From IMG/VR virus record IMGVR_UViG_3300021379_000877, positions 1-42,218 of that record: a stretch of 42,218 nt of DNA, one strand, 5' to 3'. Source of the DNA: a virus. This document shows, piece after piece, positions 8,830 through 17,599 of the stretch. The notes beneath the pieces are model-generated. The model saw only the letters and a list, made by a program, of their open reading frames with translations, was not told the DNA's origin and did not search any database. Position numbers and translations under genes: made by a program. Position 1 is the stretch's first letter. The number at the start of each line of letters is the position of its first letter.

Positions 8830-10641
8830 TTAACCTGCTGCGAAATCAGAATTTCTCAATGCTCTATCTGGAGACATTCTGGTTCTATCTTTATTTCCGA
8901 ATTGTGATACGTCTACTACATCATCGAGTGATTTACCTTCAACTTCTGGTTGTAAGTACATTCTACCTCTACCTGCGTTAAACATAGACTCAATCTCTGC
9001 TTTATCTCTAGGTCTACCTGGTTTTAATGCAACTGTCATCTTTAGTTTACTAGGAAAACCTTCAAAACTCAATGGACCTTCAAATTCAAATTTAGCGCTT
9101 TCTAAACATAGGTTACCACACACCATCATTGGGTTCATAGGATTACCCACCGTTAAGTGCCACTGTCCAGTCGGATCACCTGTTAAGAACGCTTGAATAA
9201 TATCACCACCTGAGGGTGAACCTAATTGTTTCATTAGAGAACCACCAATTAAGTTATCTAAAATCTTAGAGTCTCCAAGTGCGTTTATACCTTTACCATT
9301 GATTAGACCATCTGCAGCTTTACCTAGATCGGCAAAACCAGCACCAAGTGAAGACTTTAACTGTGTTGCCAATGAGCCTAGATAGCCTGCATAGTCACCG
9401 TTCTTTAATTTATCAAAATCTCCAAATGGTTTACCTGTAGAACCACTTGACGTATATCTAGTTGCACCACCCCAGAAAGGAGCATTGTTATATGTAATCG
9501 CTAATAGGTTAGAAATTACATCCATAAATACTACCTTTGGAGATGTATTGTCAAATCCTCTTAAATCATAGTAGAAGTTAAGAGTAAACTCGCTGTCAAA
9601 TTTAAGACCATCCTTGTTTCTAGCCAATACAGATTTAATAGCATTGTATGGTCCATATACAAAGTTAGGATATGTTTTTGATAGAGGGTCGAATCCATGA
9701 CCTTTAGTGTGAATTCTATCTGCCTGAGCAGCCGAATACCCATTAATACCAGCCTCTACTCCTTTTGCTATAGCACTACCTTCAATCATAGCACCGATCG
9801 AACCCCTTCTTGATTGAGTATCTGCACCTGTTACCTCTTGTACATCGGCGTTAATCTCTTCCCAGCCAAAGCCAGTACCGAACCCGAGTATCTCTTTCAT
9901 TTCATTACCTAAAGCAGGTGAGAGCCACGTAATTGCCCTAGCTAAATCTGGCTCCGACTTATCAAATTCTGTACCTGAATCATCAGTGCCTACTGTATTT
10001 CTAATATCATCTCCAATAGGAAAAGCAAATCTTCTTAATGTAACTAAGAATTCATTAGATATTTGTCCATAATGCTCTGCCTGAATAAAATCTCTATATG
10101 TATAAGCAAAACCTAAACCACCGTTATTCGCAGAGTATTCCACGATACGTTTAGCTGTAGGATTTAAAATATTTTCTTTATCTGAGTGTAATACAGTTTT
10201 ATTGTATTTTCCATATTCTGGATTACCATAAATAGTACCACCTGAATAGTTTCTGTAATTCAATAGAGTCCAAGCATTTGACTTAGATCTAACAGCGTCT
10301 ACACCGGGAATAGTTTTATCAGGGTCTGTAACAGTATATGCTCTAGTTTTTAAAGCATTATTACCATATAAAGAATTAGTCTCAGTGCTTTCACCGGTAG
10401 TTGTAGTATTACCCTGTGAAACCGGTTCTTGCTGCTCTTCTAGTGTTGCACCTAATGGAGCTCTCTCAGTATTAGCCTGCGCAGAAGCATTATCAGTTGC
10501 TGGTTGTAGTGGATTACCATTAGCATCTAAAGGTGTTTCACTAGTTATAGTGTCCCCAGTATCAGTATTTTGATATTGAAATGAAGACAGTCCTCCACCT
10601 CCTGTTAACAAGTTACTAGCATCTATTAATTCACCGCCCAT
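8830..10641 (-). CDS. Large tail-tube-fold baseplate protein
   Basis: 603 residues, first gene of the baseplate run. An Asn/Thr/Gln-rich N-terminus (about 1-100) precedes a core containing YTYRDFIQAEHYG, LRRFAFPIGDDI and, near residues 490-580, WHLTVGNPMNPMMVCGN and FPSKLKMTVALKPGRPRDK. The last two fit the conserved end of tail-tube-fold proteins of the gp48/gp54 type. The large size suggests extra decoration domains. A GATATATAAT box 20 nt upstream starts the operon. T4 counterpart not settled. Confidence 0.7.
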   Translation of the reverse strand: MGGELIDASNLLTGGGGLSSFQYQNTDTGDTITSETPLDANGNPLQPATDNASAQANTERAPLGATLEEQQEPVSQGNTTTTGESTETNSLYGNNALKTRAYTVTDPDKTIPGVDAVRSKSNAWTLLNYRNYSGGTIYGNPEYGKYNKTVLHSDKENILNPTAKRIVEYSANNGGLGFAYTYRDFIQAEHYGQISNEFLVTLRRFAFPIGDDIRNTVGTDDSGTEFDKSEPDLARAITWLSPALGNEMKEILGFGTGFGWEEINADVQEVTGADTQSRRGSIGAMIEGSAIAKGVEAGINGYSAAQADRIHTKGHGFDPLSKTYPNFVYGPYNAIKSVLARNKDGLKFDSEFTLNFYYDLRGFDNTSPKVVFMDVISNLLAITYNNAPFWGGATRYTSSGSTGKPFGDFDKLKNGDYAGYLGSLATQLKSSLGAGFADLGKAADGLINGKGINALGDSKILDNLIGGSLMKQLGSPSGGDIIQAFLTGDPTGQWHLTVGNPMNPMMVCGNLCLESAKFEFEGPLSFEGFPSKLKMTVALKPGRPRDKAEIESMFNAGRGRMYLQPEVEGKSLDDVVDVSQFGNKDRTRMSPDRALRNSDFAAG

Positions 10642-10661
10642 ACAAATATGATTTCTTTTTT

Positions 10662-10671
10662 ATTATATATC
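10662..10671 (-). promoter_or_regulatory. Late-type promoter box GATATATAAT
   Basis: Lies 20 nt upstream of the first gene of the baseplate run, in a 55-nt AT-rich intergenic gap. A short stem (CTGA/TCAG) just upstream might end the previous transcript. This is the best-placed example of the box relative to a start codon. Confidence 0.6.
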
Positions 10672-10696
10672 TGACTATGTATCAGGATATTATGTT

Positions 10697-11293
10697 TTAG
10701 ACCCACTCTCCGCGGTCTAATTCATTATGGTCTGGTCTATAAAGAATAGTATCTGACCAATCCTTGCTCTTAGGGTATCTATCACCTAAAAACTTTTCAA
10801 GTGCTTTAACGTACTCACCTTTACTCTGAAATTTGAATTGGCCTGAATATTGAGTACGGCTTGTGAGCTCATAGAGTTCCTTTAGAGCCACTTCTGTCTG
10901 AAAGTCTTGTATCTTATTGAATAGTTCTACCTGCTCGCCTCTGGTCTTTACACAGAAAACTGAATCGACTGTAATGAGGTATTGCTTCCACTTCTCACCG
11001 TCAAAGACTCTGTCTTCTAATTCTTTAACAGTCTTATACTCTTGTCTCTTTAGATTAATACGAGTCTCTTTGCCCTCGAAGTCTCTGATGAATCTGCCAC
11101 CAAATAGATTTGCTTTTAAAAAGACTATATTATCATAGAACTTTTTAATACGTAGTTGATACCTAGGATTTACATCGTCAAACTTGACATCGTAAATTAG
11201 GCCTCGTATAGGAATAAGTACATTTGGGTTTTGTGTAGTTGAGATTAAAGCCTGTACATATTCACCTTTAGTAAATACTTTGTGTTTAATCAT
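10697..11293 (-). CDS. Unknown protein of the tail assembly block
   Basis: 198 residues, no family recognised. Mixed alpha/beta and basic, with two similar segments: FTKGEYVQALIST near the N-terminus and QSKGEYVKALEKFLG near residue 160, hinting at an internal repeat. Stop is followed by a late promoter for the next operon. It overlaps the preceding gene by 8 nt. Position among tail genes suggests a baseplate or tail-completion role. Confidence 0.65.
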   Translation of the reverse strand: MIKHKVFTKGEYVQALISTTQNPNVLIPIRGLIYDVKFDDVNPRYQLRIKKFYDNIVFLKANLFGGRFIRDFEGKETRINLKRQEYKTVKELEDRVFDGEKWKQYLITVDSVFCVKTRGEQVELFNKIQDFQTEVALKELYELTSRTQYSGQFKFQSKGEYVKALEKFLGDRYPKSKDWSDTILYRPDHNELDRGEWV

Positions 11294-11693
11294 GGTCTAT
11301 AAATCTAACATTATCAAACTTACTGAGTACTCCTCTTTTCGGGTAGTCGCATCTGTTGATAATAATTAGATCCATATCATAGGGGTCGCCAGTTAGATCT
11401 GCTATAAAATGTTTAAAATTTAAAACAGCGTTACTGTCTAAGTTCTTAAACATATATAGTAGCTTTGCTTCCGTATTCTCTCCTTCTATTTTATCGTTTA
11501 TTAATTTTTGAATTAATTTACGAATATACAGAGAGACGATTACATCTGATGGTTCCTCACTATAAGGGTCACTCTTAACTAGTCTATTTACAATATCGAA
11601 ATAGGATATAGTTAAATCATAATCACCAGACTTTGCTAATTTTTCAAACTCAGTCCTAGTTTTACACCAAACACCTTCTATTTTTAGTGTCAT
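11286..11693 (-). CDS. Unknown protein of the tail assembly block
   Basis: 135 residues, no family recognised. Helical middle (IVSLYIRKLIQKLINDKI) and a C-terminal half with MDLIIINRCDYPKRGV. No signal peptide or membrane segment. It overlaps both neighbours by 4-8 nt, so it is co-translated with them. In T4-like phages small baseplate chaperones sit at such positions, but no motif supports that here. Confidence 0.6.
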   Translation of the reverse strand: MTLKIEGVWCKTRTEFEKLAKSGDYDLTISYFDIVNRLVKSDPYSEEPSDVIVSLYIRKLIQKLINDKIEGENTEAKLLYMFKNLDSNAVLNFKHFIADLTGDPYDMDLIIINRCDYPKRGVLSKFDNVRFIDHD

Positions 11694-12013
11694 TTCTTTA
11701 TTTGTGCCCTCAGCAAATTCATTTCTTTTTCTAAAGCTGAGAGTTTTACTTTTATTTCTGCTTCGTTGGGCTTATACTGTGAGCCCCACTCTGTTTTTAC
11801 AACTAACTTGTCACGATCCAGTTCACTACCAGTTGCTAAGCCTAAATCTAAGATAATATCTTTTAAAAATTTAATTTGGTTTGCTCTACCTAAAGTATTG
11901 TCAAACTCATATACAACGCGAGAGGTGAATTCCTCACCTCCGCCATTGACATTATCGTCAATTAAAAACTTAACCACGCCATTATCGGCTGGTTCGATTT
12001 GGATAGTAATCAT
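11690..12013 (-). CDS. Unknown small protein with C-terminal coiled coil
   Basis: 107 residues. The N-terminal half reads as beta strands (ITIQIEPADNGVVKFLID, EFTSRVVYEFD); the last ~30 residues, KVKLSALEKEMNLLRAQIKK, form a short coiled coil. Overlaps the next gene by 4 nt. A structural or chaperone role is plausible from position only. Confidence 0.6.
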   Translation of the reverse strand: MITIQIEPADNGVVKFLIDDNVNGGGEEFTSRVVYEFDNTLGRANQIKFLKDIILDLGLATGSELDRDKLVVKTEWGSQYKPNEAEIKVKLSALEKEMNLLRAQIKK

Positions 12014-12020
12014 CGTCTAG

Positions 12021-12479
12021 TTATTTTTTGCGAGCATCTCTAGAAGCCTTTGCCTCTTTCTCTAGTGCTCTTCTCTTTTTCTTATCAGCTTGATATGTCG
12101 TCTTATCTTTTATTACACTAAGAGACCAAGCCTCTTCTAACATATCAATCTCTTTTTGGTTGTAGCCTTGTGCAGCCCAATTATCTTTTAAACCAGGTAC
12201 CTTCTCACCCTCTTCATTTGTGTAACCTTCTAGAATTCTCTCTAATCTAGTATGGTTTCTTTGCTCTTGAATATCTAAATGCTGCTGATGTAGTTTTCTA
12301 CCATTCTCTTGGTTTTGTCTCTGTAGTTTTAATCTATCAGCTAAAGGTAACTTTTGAATATATCTAGTTAACCCCTGTTGTTTCTGCATCCAACGTCTCT
12401 GTCTTCTAGTAAGTAATATCGGGCCCGGATTTTGCGGTTGTGCTTGTTCCGGTGTTTGATTTTCTGTTTGTTCTGCCAT
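12021..12479 (-). CDS. Gln-rich basic helical protein of the tail block
   Basis: 152 residues, unknown. Starts MAEQTENQTPEQAQPQ, then a strongly basic Gln/Arg-rich helix (about 24-80) and a Lys/Arg-rich C-terminus. Its start lies inside the 3' end of the previous gene (74-bp overlap, different frame). Both genes begin MAEQ. The composition resembles assembly chaperones or scaffold-like proteins rather than enzymes. Confidence 0.6.
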   Translation of the reverse strand: MAEQTENQTPEQAQPQNPGPILLTRRQRRWMQKQQGLTRYIQKLPLADRLKLQRQNQENGRKLHQQHLDIQEQRNHTRLERILEGYTNEEGEKVPGLKDNWAAQGYNQKEIDMLEEAWSLSVIKDKTTYQADKKKRRALEKEAKASRDARKK

Positions 12480-13005
12480 TGTAATAATTATTAATGAATT
12501 CTTCAGCCTGTGGCTTTAACTGTGCTTGTAGATTATCTATCTGGCTCAATACGAGCGCTAAAATTTGTTCGTGTAAATCTTCCTCGGTAATATCCATCTG
12601 ACCCTTAAACAATTGATATACTTCATGTGAAGGTATATTTAATTGTAAAGGCATTTCAATTGTGTTTTTAGCACTGAGCTTTTTCAACATCTCTAGCATC
12701 ACATTGTCTGTTTTAGTAGATGTGTTAGTCTCTTGTACTGGCGTAGCCTGAGTAGTCTCTACTACAGGTTCTACATTATCAACAATATCTTGAATACTAC
12801 CAAATGGTTTAGCGATAGATTTAGCCTGAGCCTCATCTTTTGCAGGTAACAACATCTCGTTGATTAGATTAGTTGCACATTTGGTTCCATCTGTAAATAC
12901 AATGTATTTTCCATCAGTTTTATCTACAGTTACGATGTCACCAGCACGTTCAGTTTTAGCCCAAACGTAAATTTGTTCTTTCTCTTCAGTTAATTGTTCT
13001 GCCAT
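12406..13005 (-). CDS. Unknown protein, SH3-like N-terminus and helical C-terminus
   Basis: 199 residues from the ATG at 13005 (MAEQLTEEKEQIYVW). The longer reading from 13077 would overlap the previous gene by 62 nt and is not supported. Residues ~10-50 look like a small beta barrel (GDIVTVDKTDGKYIVFTDGTK), then a Thr/Val/Gln-rich linker and a helical region around 115-180. The C-terminal 24 codons overlap the next gene in another frame. Position suggests a tail or head completion role; function unknown. Confidence 0.6.
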   Translation of the reverse strand: MAEQLTEEKEQIYVWAKTERAGDIVTVDKTDGKYIVFTDGTKCATNLINEMLLPAKDEAQAKSIAKPFGSIQDIVDNVEPVVETTQATPVQETNTSTKTDNVMLEMLKKLSAKNTIEMPLQLNIPSHEVYQLFKGQMDITEEDLHEQILALVLSQIDNLQAQLKPQAEEFINNYYNGRTNRKSNTGTSTTAKSGPDITY

Positions 13006-13015
13006 ATTTGTTTTT

Positions 13016-13243
13016 TTAAATATCTGACCAATCAAAGTCAAACTCGAGTTGACCAGTCTTTCTATAGTTATACTCACGATTTAAAAAAAGTTTAATAAAG
13101 TCATGTGACTCGGTTGGTCCACAAATCGCGTCTCTCTTTTCAAAGAGGTTTTTCCAATAGGCCGTAAAGTCTTCTTCACCCCATTGTGCTAGTTGTTCTT
13201 TTAGATGTGTTACATCTGGTAAGTTTAGTTTGTTAAATCCCAT
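13016..13243 (-). CDS. Small unknown protein
   Basis: 75 residues from the ATG at 13243 (MGFNKLNLPDVTHLKEQL), 1 nt after the TAA of the upstream gene; the longer reading to 13306 would lie inside that gene. Contains EEDFTAYWKNLFEKRDAI and ends QLEFDFDWSDI. Acidic and helical. No family recognised. Confidence 0.6.
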   Translation of the reverse strand: MGFNKLNLPDVTHLKEQLAQWGEEDFTAYWKNLFEKRDAICGPTESHDFIKLFLNREYNYRKTGQLEFDFDWSDI

Positions 13244-13244
13244 A

Positions 13245-13832
13245 TTATCGTTCTGTGTTAAAAAAGAATGTTTGAAATAATCTGCCGTTTTGTAAGTTTG
13301 TACCAAAATAGTCTAATGACGCATGGAAGTAATCACCTCTATAGATAACCAGTCTATTAAATACATTACCCACTTCAGCTGTCATTTCCCATTTAGTATA
13401 ATCTTGTGAATCTTCATATACCTTGTTTAATAAGTTCTCATCTACTGAACCGTCTGCCAGTCTAGGTGTGCCGACTAATCCAGTCTCCTTATGTCTGAAT
13501 AGACCGGTTCCGCCGCTGATTGGAGCGTTCGGTGTTCCATACCAAACTCCAGCCCATGTAGTCGTACTGTCAGCGTGAATCCAAGTTCTATCTCTAGATG
13601 TAGTATATTGATATGCACCACAGTAATTATCATCGCCTTCAGGCCATGCAATTTCACCCTGGTGAGGTCTTAGGTGTGACGCAATATACTCTTTTACACT
13701 ATCTGTTAAAAATGATTTAGTTCTGTGACCTGGATAGTTACCGTCCACATTAAAGTCTTGTGCCAATGCAAACTCTCTAACCTCTTCCGGATTACTATAA
13801 AAGTCATCTATAATAATTAAGTTATATGCCAT
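13245..13832 (-). CDS. DUF6445-like 2OG-Fe(II) oxygenase-fold protein
   Basis: 195 residues. The jelly-roll iron site is visible as H86-x-D88 (WIHADS) and H170 (GDYFHASLDYFG), with R184 (NGRLFQTFFF) as the likely 2-oxoglutarate-binding Arg. The N-terminus LIIIDDFYSNPEEVREFAL is typical of the DUF6445 group, found in bacteria and marine phages. Substrate unknown. It is the first of three oxygenase-like genes in the window. The start overlaps the stop of the helicase gene by 1 nt. Confidence 0.75.
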   Translation of the reverse strand: MAYNLIIIDDFYSNPEEVREFALAQDFNVDGNYPGHRTKSFLTDSVKEYIASHLRPHQGEIAWPEGDDNYCGAYQYTTSRDRTWIHADSTTTWAGVWYGTPNAPISGGTGLFRHKETGLVGTPRLADGSVDENLLNKVYEDSQDYTKWEMTAEVGNVFNRLVIYRGDYFHASLDYFGTNLQNGRLFQTFFFNTER

Positions 13833-15565
13833 TAGTAAATTGTTTTTATTCGTTCTTCAAATGACGGTGGAAAGAATCCCTCTTTATTTATCAGGCTTCT
13901 AAAGCACGCGTCCAAAATATAAGTGACTGCCCAGTCATCTTTAGATCTGATACTACGACCAGCTCCCTGTTGAATGGAAATACCTGTTTTCCAGTCATAC
14001 CAACCAGGGAACGCCTGCATCTTGGCTTTCACAAGTGGATCGCCTAATGATGGATATGGTACTTTAAAGAAGATCTGGAATCTAGACTTCTCGTCTTTTA
14101 AATCCAGTCCCTCTAGCAGCGATGGACCTATTAGTATTTTACCATCACTCTTATTAAATAGATCGATCGCGCCACCTCTCTCCTTTGCCACATCGTAGGT
14201 AATAAAACTGAACTTATGTTTAGAGTTACTGTTGATGTAGTTCATGAAATCATAGGAACCGGCGTGAATAATTCCACTTTGTCCTTTATGTTTCTCTAAG
14301 ATCTTGTCTAGTGTCTTTACTACTTTGGGGAGATTTTGTTCGCGTTCTCTAAAAGACAATTTGTTCCTATTGACGAAAACGATGGGGGATTTTTTGTAGT
14401 CAAAATTATTATTCATTCTAATAACTTTCGCATTACCCATTGAAGTATGTTTCGCATAAGATCTAATATCACCTAATGTTGCTGACATAAAGACTTTAAA
14501 GCCACTCTTCTTCTGTAAGAATTTATCAATCATCATTGCTTCTTCTAAACATAAGAATTGTACTTCGTTCTCTTTTCGATTAATAACGATCGCATCAGTG
14601 CCGAGCTCTTTAATTATGTCATGATAGTCATCAAACTTGCACCAAATGTCTTTTAGTCTGTCCATTCGTCCAAAAAAAGTCTGCCATTCTTTAGGGACAT
14701 CTCCATTCTTATACTGGCGTTTACTGCGAATGAGGGCCGCCGATCTGACCTTGCGATATACCACGGCAATACCTCTGAACTCGCTGATGTGCCTCATGAG
14801 CTCCTGGTGATCGTCTTCCCGCATTAAGCGGTCGACAATATCTGCTATTCTGTTCTCAGATACCCAGGCAGCATCAAGTGCGTGTTTCTGTACAAACTTG
14901 TTTACCTCTCTAAATATCTTAGGTGTACCCACATCTATTCTAGGTGAGAAGTGTGATTGTACAATACTGTCTACCTTATGTGCTTCATCAAAGAATACAA
15001 AGTCTCTCTTAGGAAATGGTATCTCTCTATCCTGTTCCATCATCTTGTCTTCTACATAATTCCTTTGTATTAGATAATATGAGTAGTTGAAGAGAGCTAC
15101 AGGTAGCTCCTTCGCGCGCCGTCTGGCTTGAAGATACCCACAGGTGTTCCAGCATGGAAGTTTCTCGGCTTGTTCATACCCAATACCTTTCATCTTACAG
15201 TCAGCAAGAGAGAAGGGTAGATCGTTTACATTACAGTTATAGTTGTCTACTCCTCTAATACTAGGCCAATCCAGTTTTAGTCTTTTAAAGTCTTCTTCAT
15301 ACTGATCTTGTAGCATTAGATCAGAGGTTACTAAATAACCTCTTTTACCAAGTTCTTTTAGAACGTGCGCGGACCACATAGCAATTAGGGATTTACCACT
15401 GCCAGTTGGGGCATCTAGGATAATAGTCCCTTCTGGATCTTGGAGATAGTGATTGCAGATAGCCTCAACGACTTCTCGCTGACCTTCTCTAAATAGAAAA
15501 GACTCACCGAATACATTCTTCTCGAGAGCATCGTCTATAATTTCGGTTACTCCGCGTTCCAACAT
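13832..15565 (-). CDS. DinG/XPD-type superfamily 2 DNA helicase
   Basis: 577 residues. Walker A APTGSGKS at 52-59, DEAH at 193-196, and QQGAGRSIR near residue 535 as motif VI. Four cysteines at 111, 123, 138 and 142 sit where XPD/DinG helicases hold an iron-sulfur cluster. These enzymes unwind DNA 5' to 3' and act on forks, R-loops or repair intermediates. Length matches a helicase without the extra exonuclease domain of Gram-positive DinG. It overlaps the dCMP deaminase gene by 19 nt. Confidence 0.85.
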   Translation of the reverse strand: MLERGVTEIIDDALEKNVFGESFLFREGQREVVEAICNHYLQDPEGTIILDAPTGSGKSLIAMWSAHVLKELGKRGYLVTSDLMLQDQYEEDFKRLKLDWPSIRGVDNYNCNVNDLPFSLADCKMKGIGYEQAEKLPCWNTCGYLQARRRAKELPVALFNYSYYLIQRNYVEDKMMEQDREIPFPKRDFVFFDEAHKVDSIVQSHFSPRIDVGTPKIFREVNKFVQKHALDAAWVSENRIADIVDRLMREDDHQELMRHISEFRGIAVVYRKVRSAALIRSKRQYKNGDVPKEWQTFFGRMDRLKDIWCKFDDYHDIIKELGTDAIVINRKENEVQFLCLEEAMMIDKFLQKKSGFKVFMSATLGDIRSYAKHTSMGNAKVIRMNNNFDYKKSPIVFVNRNKLSFREREQNLPKVVKTLDKILEKHKGQSGIIHAGSYDFMNYINSNSKHKFSFITYDVAKERGGAIDLFNKSDGKILIGPSLLEGLDLKDEKSRFQIFFKVPYPSLGDPLVKAKMQAFPGWYDWKTGISIQQGAGRSIRSKDDWAVTYILDACFRSLINKEGFFPPSFEERIKTIY

Positions 15566-16053
15566 ATTACCTCTTTAACTTCAATACCTGCTTGTTTTAA
15601 TAGGTCTACACCTGACATATCTCTGTAATCCTCTGAGTAGAATACTCTTTTAATACCTGATTGAATAATTAGTTTTGCGCAGTCAAAACACGGACATGTT
15701 GTTGTATAAAGATCTGCGCCGTCTGAGCTTAGCGTGGACTTACTGATTTTTGCTAAGGCATTAGACTCTGCGTGTAAGACTTCTCTTTTAGTTACCTCTT
15801 TAGAACAACATGCGTCGTCACAAGAGTAACCCTTTTCTTCTAGTACTCGCTTGTGGTTTTCATTTTCAATAGCTTTAATCTGATCTTCCTCACAGTCATT
15901 ATCAAAGCCATGTGGTGTACCGTTATATCCAGTTGAGATAATCTGTGTATCTTTTACAATAACACAGCCAACGCGCCTACGTTTGGCATACGAGAGCTTG
16001 GCTATTTGATAAGCCATCTGCATGTAAATTAAATCAACGGGAATTCTTGGCAT
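15547..16053 (-). CDS. Deoxycytidylate (dCMP) deaminase
   Basis: 168 residues. HAE at 94-96 and PCFDC at 121-125 form the catalytic zinc site of the cytidine/dCMP deaminase family. Extra cysteines (C54, C78, C82, C83) resemble the second structural zinc of the T4 cd enzyme. It converts dCMP to dUMP, feeding dTTP synthesis during phage replication. A hairpin terminator lies just upstream of the start, so it should have its own promoter or depend on readthrough; none of the window's two promoter motifs is visible there. Confidence 0.9.
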   Translation of the reverse strand: MPRIPVDLIYMQMAYQIAKLSYAKRRRVGCVIVKDTQIISTGYNGTPHGFDNDCEEDQIKAIENENHKRVLEEKGYSCDDACCSKEVTKREVLHAESNALAKISKSTLSSDGADLYTTTCPCFDCAKLIIQSGIKRVFYSEDYRDMSGVDLLKQAGIEVKEVICWNAE

Positions 16054-16096
16054 ACTAAAAAAGTCTATGTTTACAATGATTATACATAGACTTTCT
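16054..16096 (-). terminator. Intrinsic terminator, 11-bp stem
   Basis: Minus-strand reading gives AAAGTCTATGT, a 13-nt AT-rich loop, then ACATAGACTTT followed by TTT. The stem is perfect. It lies between the capsid-targeted gene at 16125 and the dCMP deaminase gene and nearly symmetric flanks could make it bidirectional. Confidence 0.65.
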
Positions 16097-16124
16097 TAAA
16101 AGTTTCTAAAATGTGTGCCTGTCT

Positions 16125-16460
16125 TTATCTACCTAATATCCAACCAATTGCTAGATCTCCAACTTTGTCTTCAATCTCTGAGCTATTCTTCCAAAAATCT
16201 GGATCTGCTATTGCATGACGAGTACCCTGTAGGTATGTAATAATATAAGCTGGATGTCCACCGACGTCTGTGCCTTTAAAGTCTTCAACGAATTCCCACT
16301 CGTAGTCTTTTTTGTAGTCTAGATCGTCTAGCTCATCACCAATTTCTTCAAACGAGTCTGCAGCTTTCACAGCCTTCTTTAAGGCTTTAAGCATTTTATT
16401 ACTGTCCACTATTGTGGAATACTCATTCAAGAAAGATTCAAATGTTGGTAAGTATTTCAT
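16125..16460 (-). CDS. Capsid-targeted small acidic protein
   Basis: 111 residues. Begins MKYLPTFESFLNE, matching the T4 capsid-targeting peptide MKTYQEFIAE; cleavage after LNE by a gp21-type prohead protease would release a ~98-residue mature protein. The remainder is acidic (EEIGDELDDLDY) with a C-terminal half rich in Gly/Ile. Packaging into the head and injection with DNA is inferred from the peptide. Last gene before a terminator. Confidence 0.65.
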   Translation of the reverse strand: MKYLPTFESFLNEYSTIVDSNKMLKALKKAVKAADSFEEIGDELDDLDYKKDYEWEFVEDFKGTDVGGHPAYIITYLQGTRHAIADPDFWKNSSEIEDKVGDLAIGWILGR

Positions 16461-16464
16461 AGTC

Positions 16465-16527
16465 TTAATATATTGGGTTCCATGGTTTAATCCAGTATTC
16501 CCAAAAGATTTGTTTTGCTTTTTTCAT
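16465..16527 (-). CDS. Possible 20-residue micro-ORF
   Basis: ATG at 16527 overlaps the stop of the upstream polyprotein gene as TAATG and reads 20 codons, MKKAKQIFWEYWIKPWNPIY, to a TAA 4 nt before the next start. It is basic with three Trp and could be a membrane-active peptide or only a coupling leader for the next gene. Nothing but the coupling and the tight fit supports it. Confidence 0.3.
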   Translation of the reverse strand: MKKAKQIFWEYWIKPWNPIY

Positions 16528-17579
16528 TAGTATTCAAATGGAGGTGCTTCACCGTCGTTGTTCATACCGTACCACACGCCCTTATGTTGCCAGTAGTACC
16601 ATCCGTATTTATCGTCAACAACTACCTCAAACTTACCTTTCGGTAGGTCTACGTCCTTCTTAGGCGATCTTGCAATGAACTTAAGTACTGGTACACCGTC
16701 ATCCCACGTCTTTTTAGTAGAACGAGCCTCGACTCTTTCACCATCAGCGTATGCCATGTGATATTCACCACCGTCAATCTCTTGAGCTAACATCATAGTA
16801 GGAGTTGCGTCTGACTCATTAATAGATGACTCAGCCATTTCTCTCTTATAGACTTGTTGTAACTCTTTGAATTCTGCTTTTAGTTTAGAACCAATGGTTT
16901 TCTTAATACCCCAATAGTCACCAAAAATAAGTGGAGCTACTGCGCCCATTCCAGCCTTTTGAACCTGGTTAGCGTATTTTCTAGCATAGACAGATCTATC
17001 AAACCAGTCTAACGCAGCTTGAGCCATTTCCTTTGAGATCTTCTGACCTTCAATTTCGGAAGTTGAACCCTTTGCTACCATCTTAAATAGTTTTTTAGCT
17101 GGAGCCTGTCTTGCTTCCTTTAACTCGTTTATTGACATGATGTATTTCATGGTTGGTATTGATTCATTAACCTTACCATTTTTAAACGTCCATGTGTAAC
17201 CTTTACCTTCTAATGTTCTATTACCTAGAATCCCGTACATATCTCTTTTGAAACTATCAAAGAAAATGGCGGAACCTCGCTTCCAATGTTTTGAACTCTG
17301 TACGAATTTTCTTGCCTCTTCGTCATCAGCACTCTGAAGATATACTCGATCTTCTTCCCATGACATTAAAAGTCCATCTCCCCTTAGGTCAATAGATTCA
17401 CCTTCCCACCATGTATCGTCAACCTCGTCGTATGAATCGCCTTTATCATCTGGGTCACCAAACATGTCAAAATCTGGCCATTCAGATATACCGTATTTCA
17501 GTGCTTCTTTTTCTGTCTTGAAAAAATTGATTTGAGTATATTCACTGGTCTTTTCGCTTACGTAAAATATTCTTGCCAT
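16527..17579 (-). CDS. Capsid-targeted polyprotein, three modules
   Basis: 350 residues. Sites of the form (L/I/V)xE occur at KVNE139, NELKE155 and SSINE255. The second lies in MKYIMSINELKE (144-155), an internal copy of the N-terminal capsid-targeting peptide. These sites would cut the chain into a ~139-residue first module (acidic, Trp-rich), a ~100-residue helical basic module (AKKLFKMV... to KREMAE), and a ~95-residue strand-rich module ending GWYYWQHKGVWYGM. T4 gp21 cuts after (L/I)xE. Head-internal location is inferred. Modules are not recognised. Confidence 0.7.
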   Translation of the reverse strand: MARIFYVSEKTSEYTQINFFKTEKEALKYGISEWPDFDMFGDPDDKGDSYDEVDDTWWEGESIDLRGDGLLMSWEEDRVYLQSADDEEARKFVQSSKHWKRGSAIFFDSFKRDMYGILGNRTLEGKGYTWTFKNGKVNESIPTMKYIMSINELKEARQAPAKKLFKMVAKGSTSEIEGQKISKEMAQAALDWFDRSVYARKYANQVQKAGMGAVAPLIFGDYWGIKKTIGSKLKAEFKELQQVYKREMAESSINESDATPTMMLAQEIDGGEYHMAYADGERVEARSTKKTWDDGVPVLKFIARSPKKDVDLPKGKFEVVVDDKYGWYYWQHKGVWYGMNNDGEAPPFEY

Positions 17580-17599
17580 CTTATTTTATTAATTTCGTA

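Noticed and set aside
13006-13077. Longer start at 13077 for the 12406 gene
   Set aside because: Overlaps the previous gene by 62 nt, and MAEQ at 13005 is a better start shared in form with the next gene.
13244-13306. Longer start at 13306 for the 13016 gene
   Set aside because: It lies inside the 3' end of the oxygenase gene; ATG at 13243 follows that stop by 1 nt.
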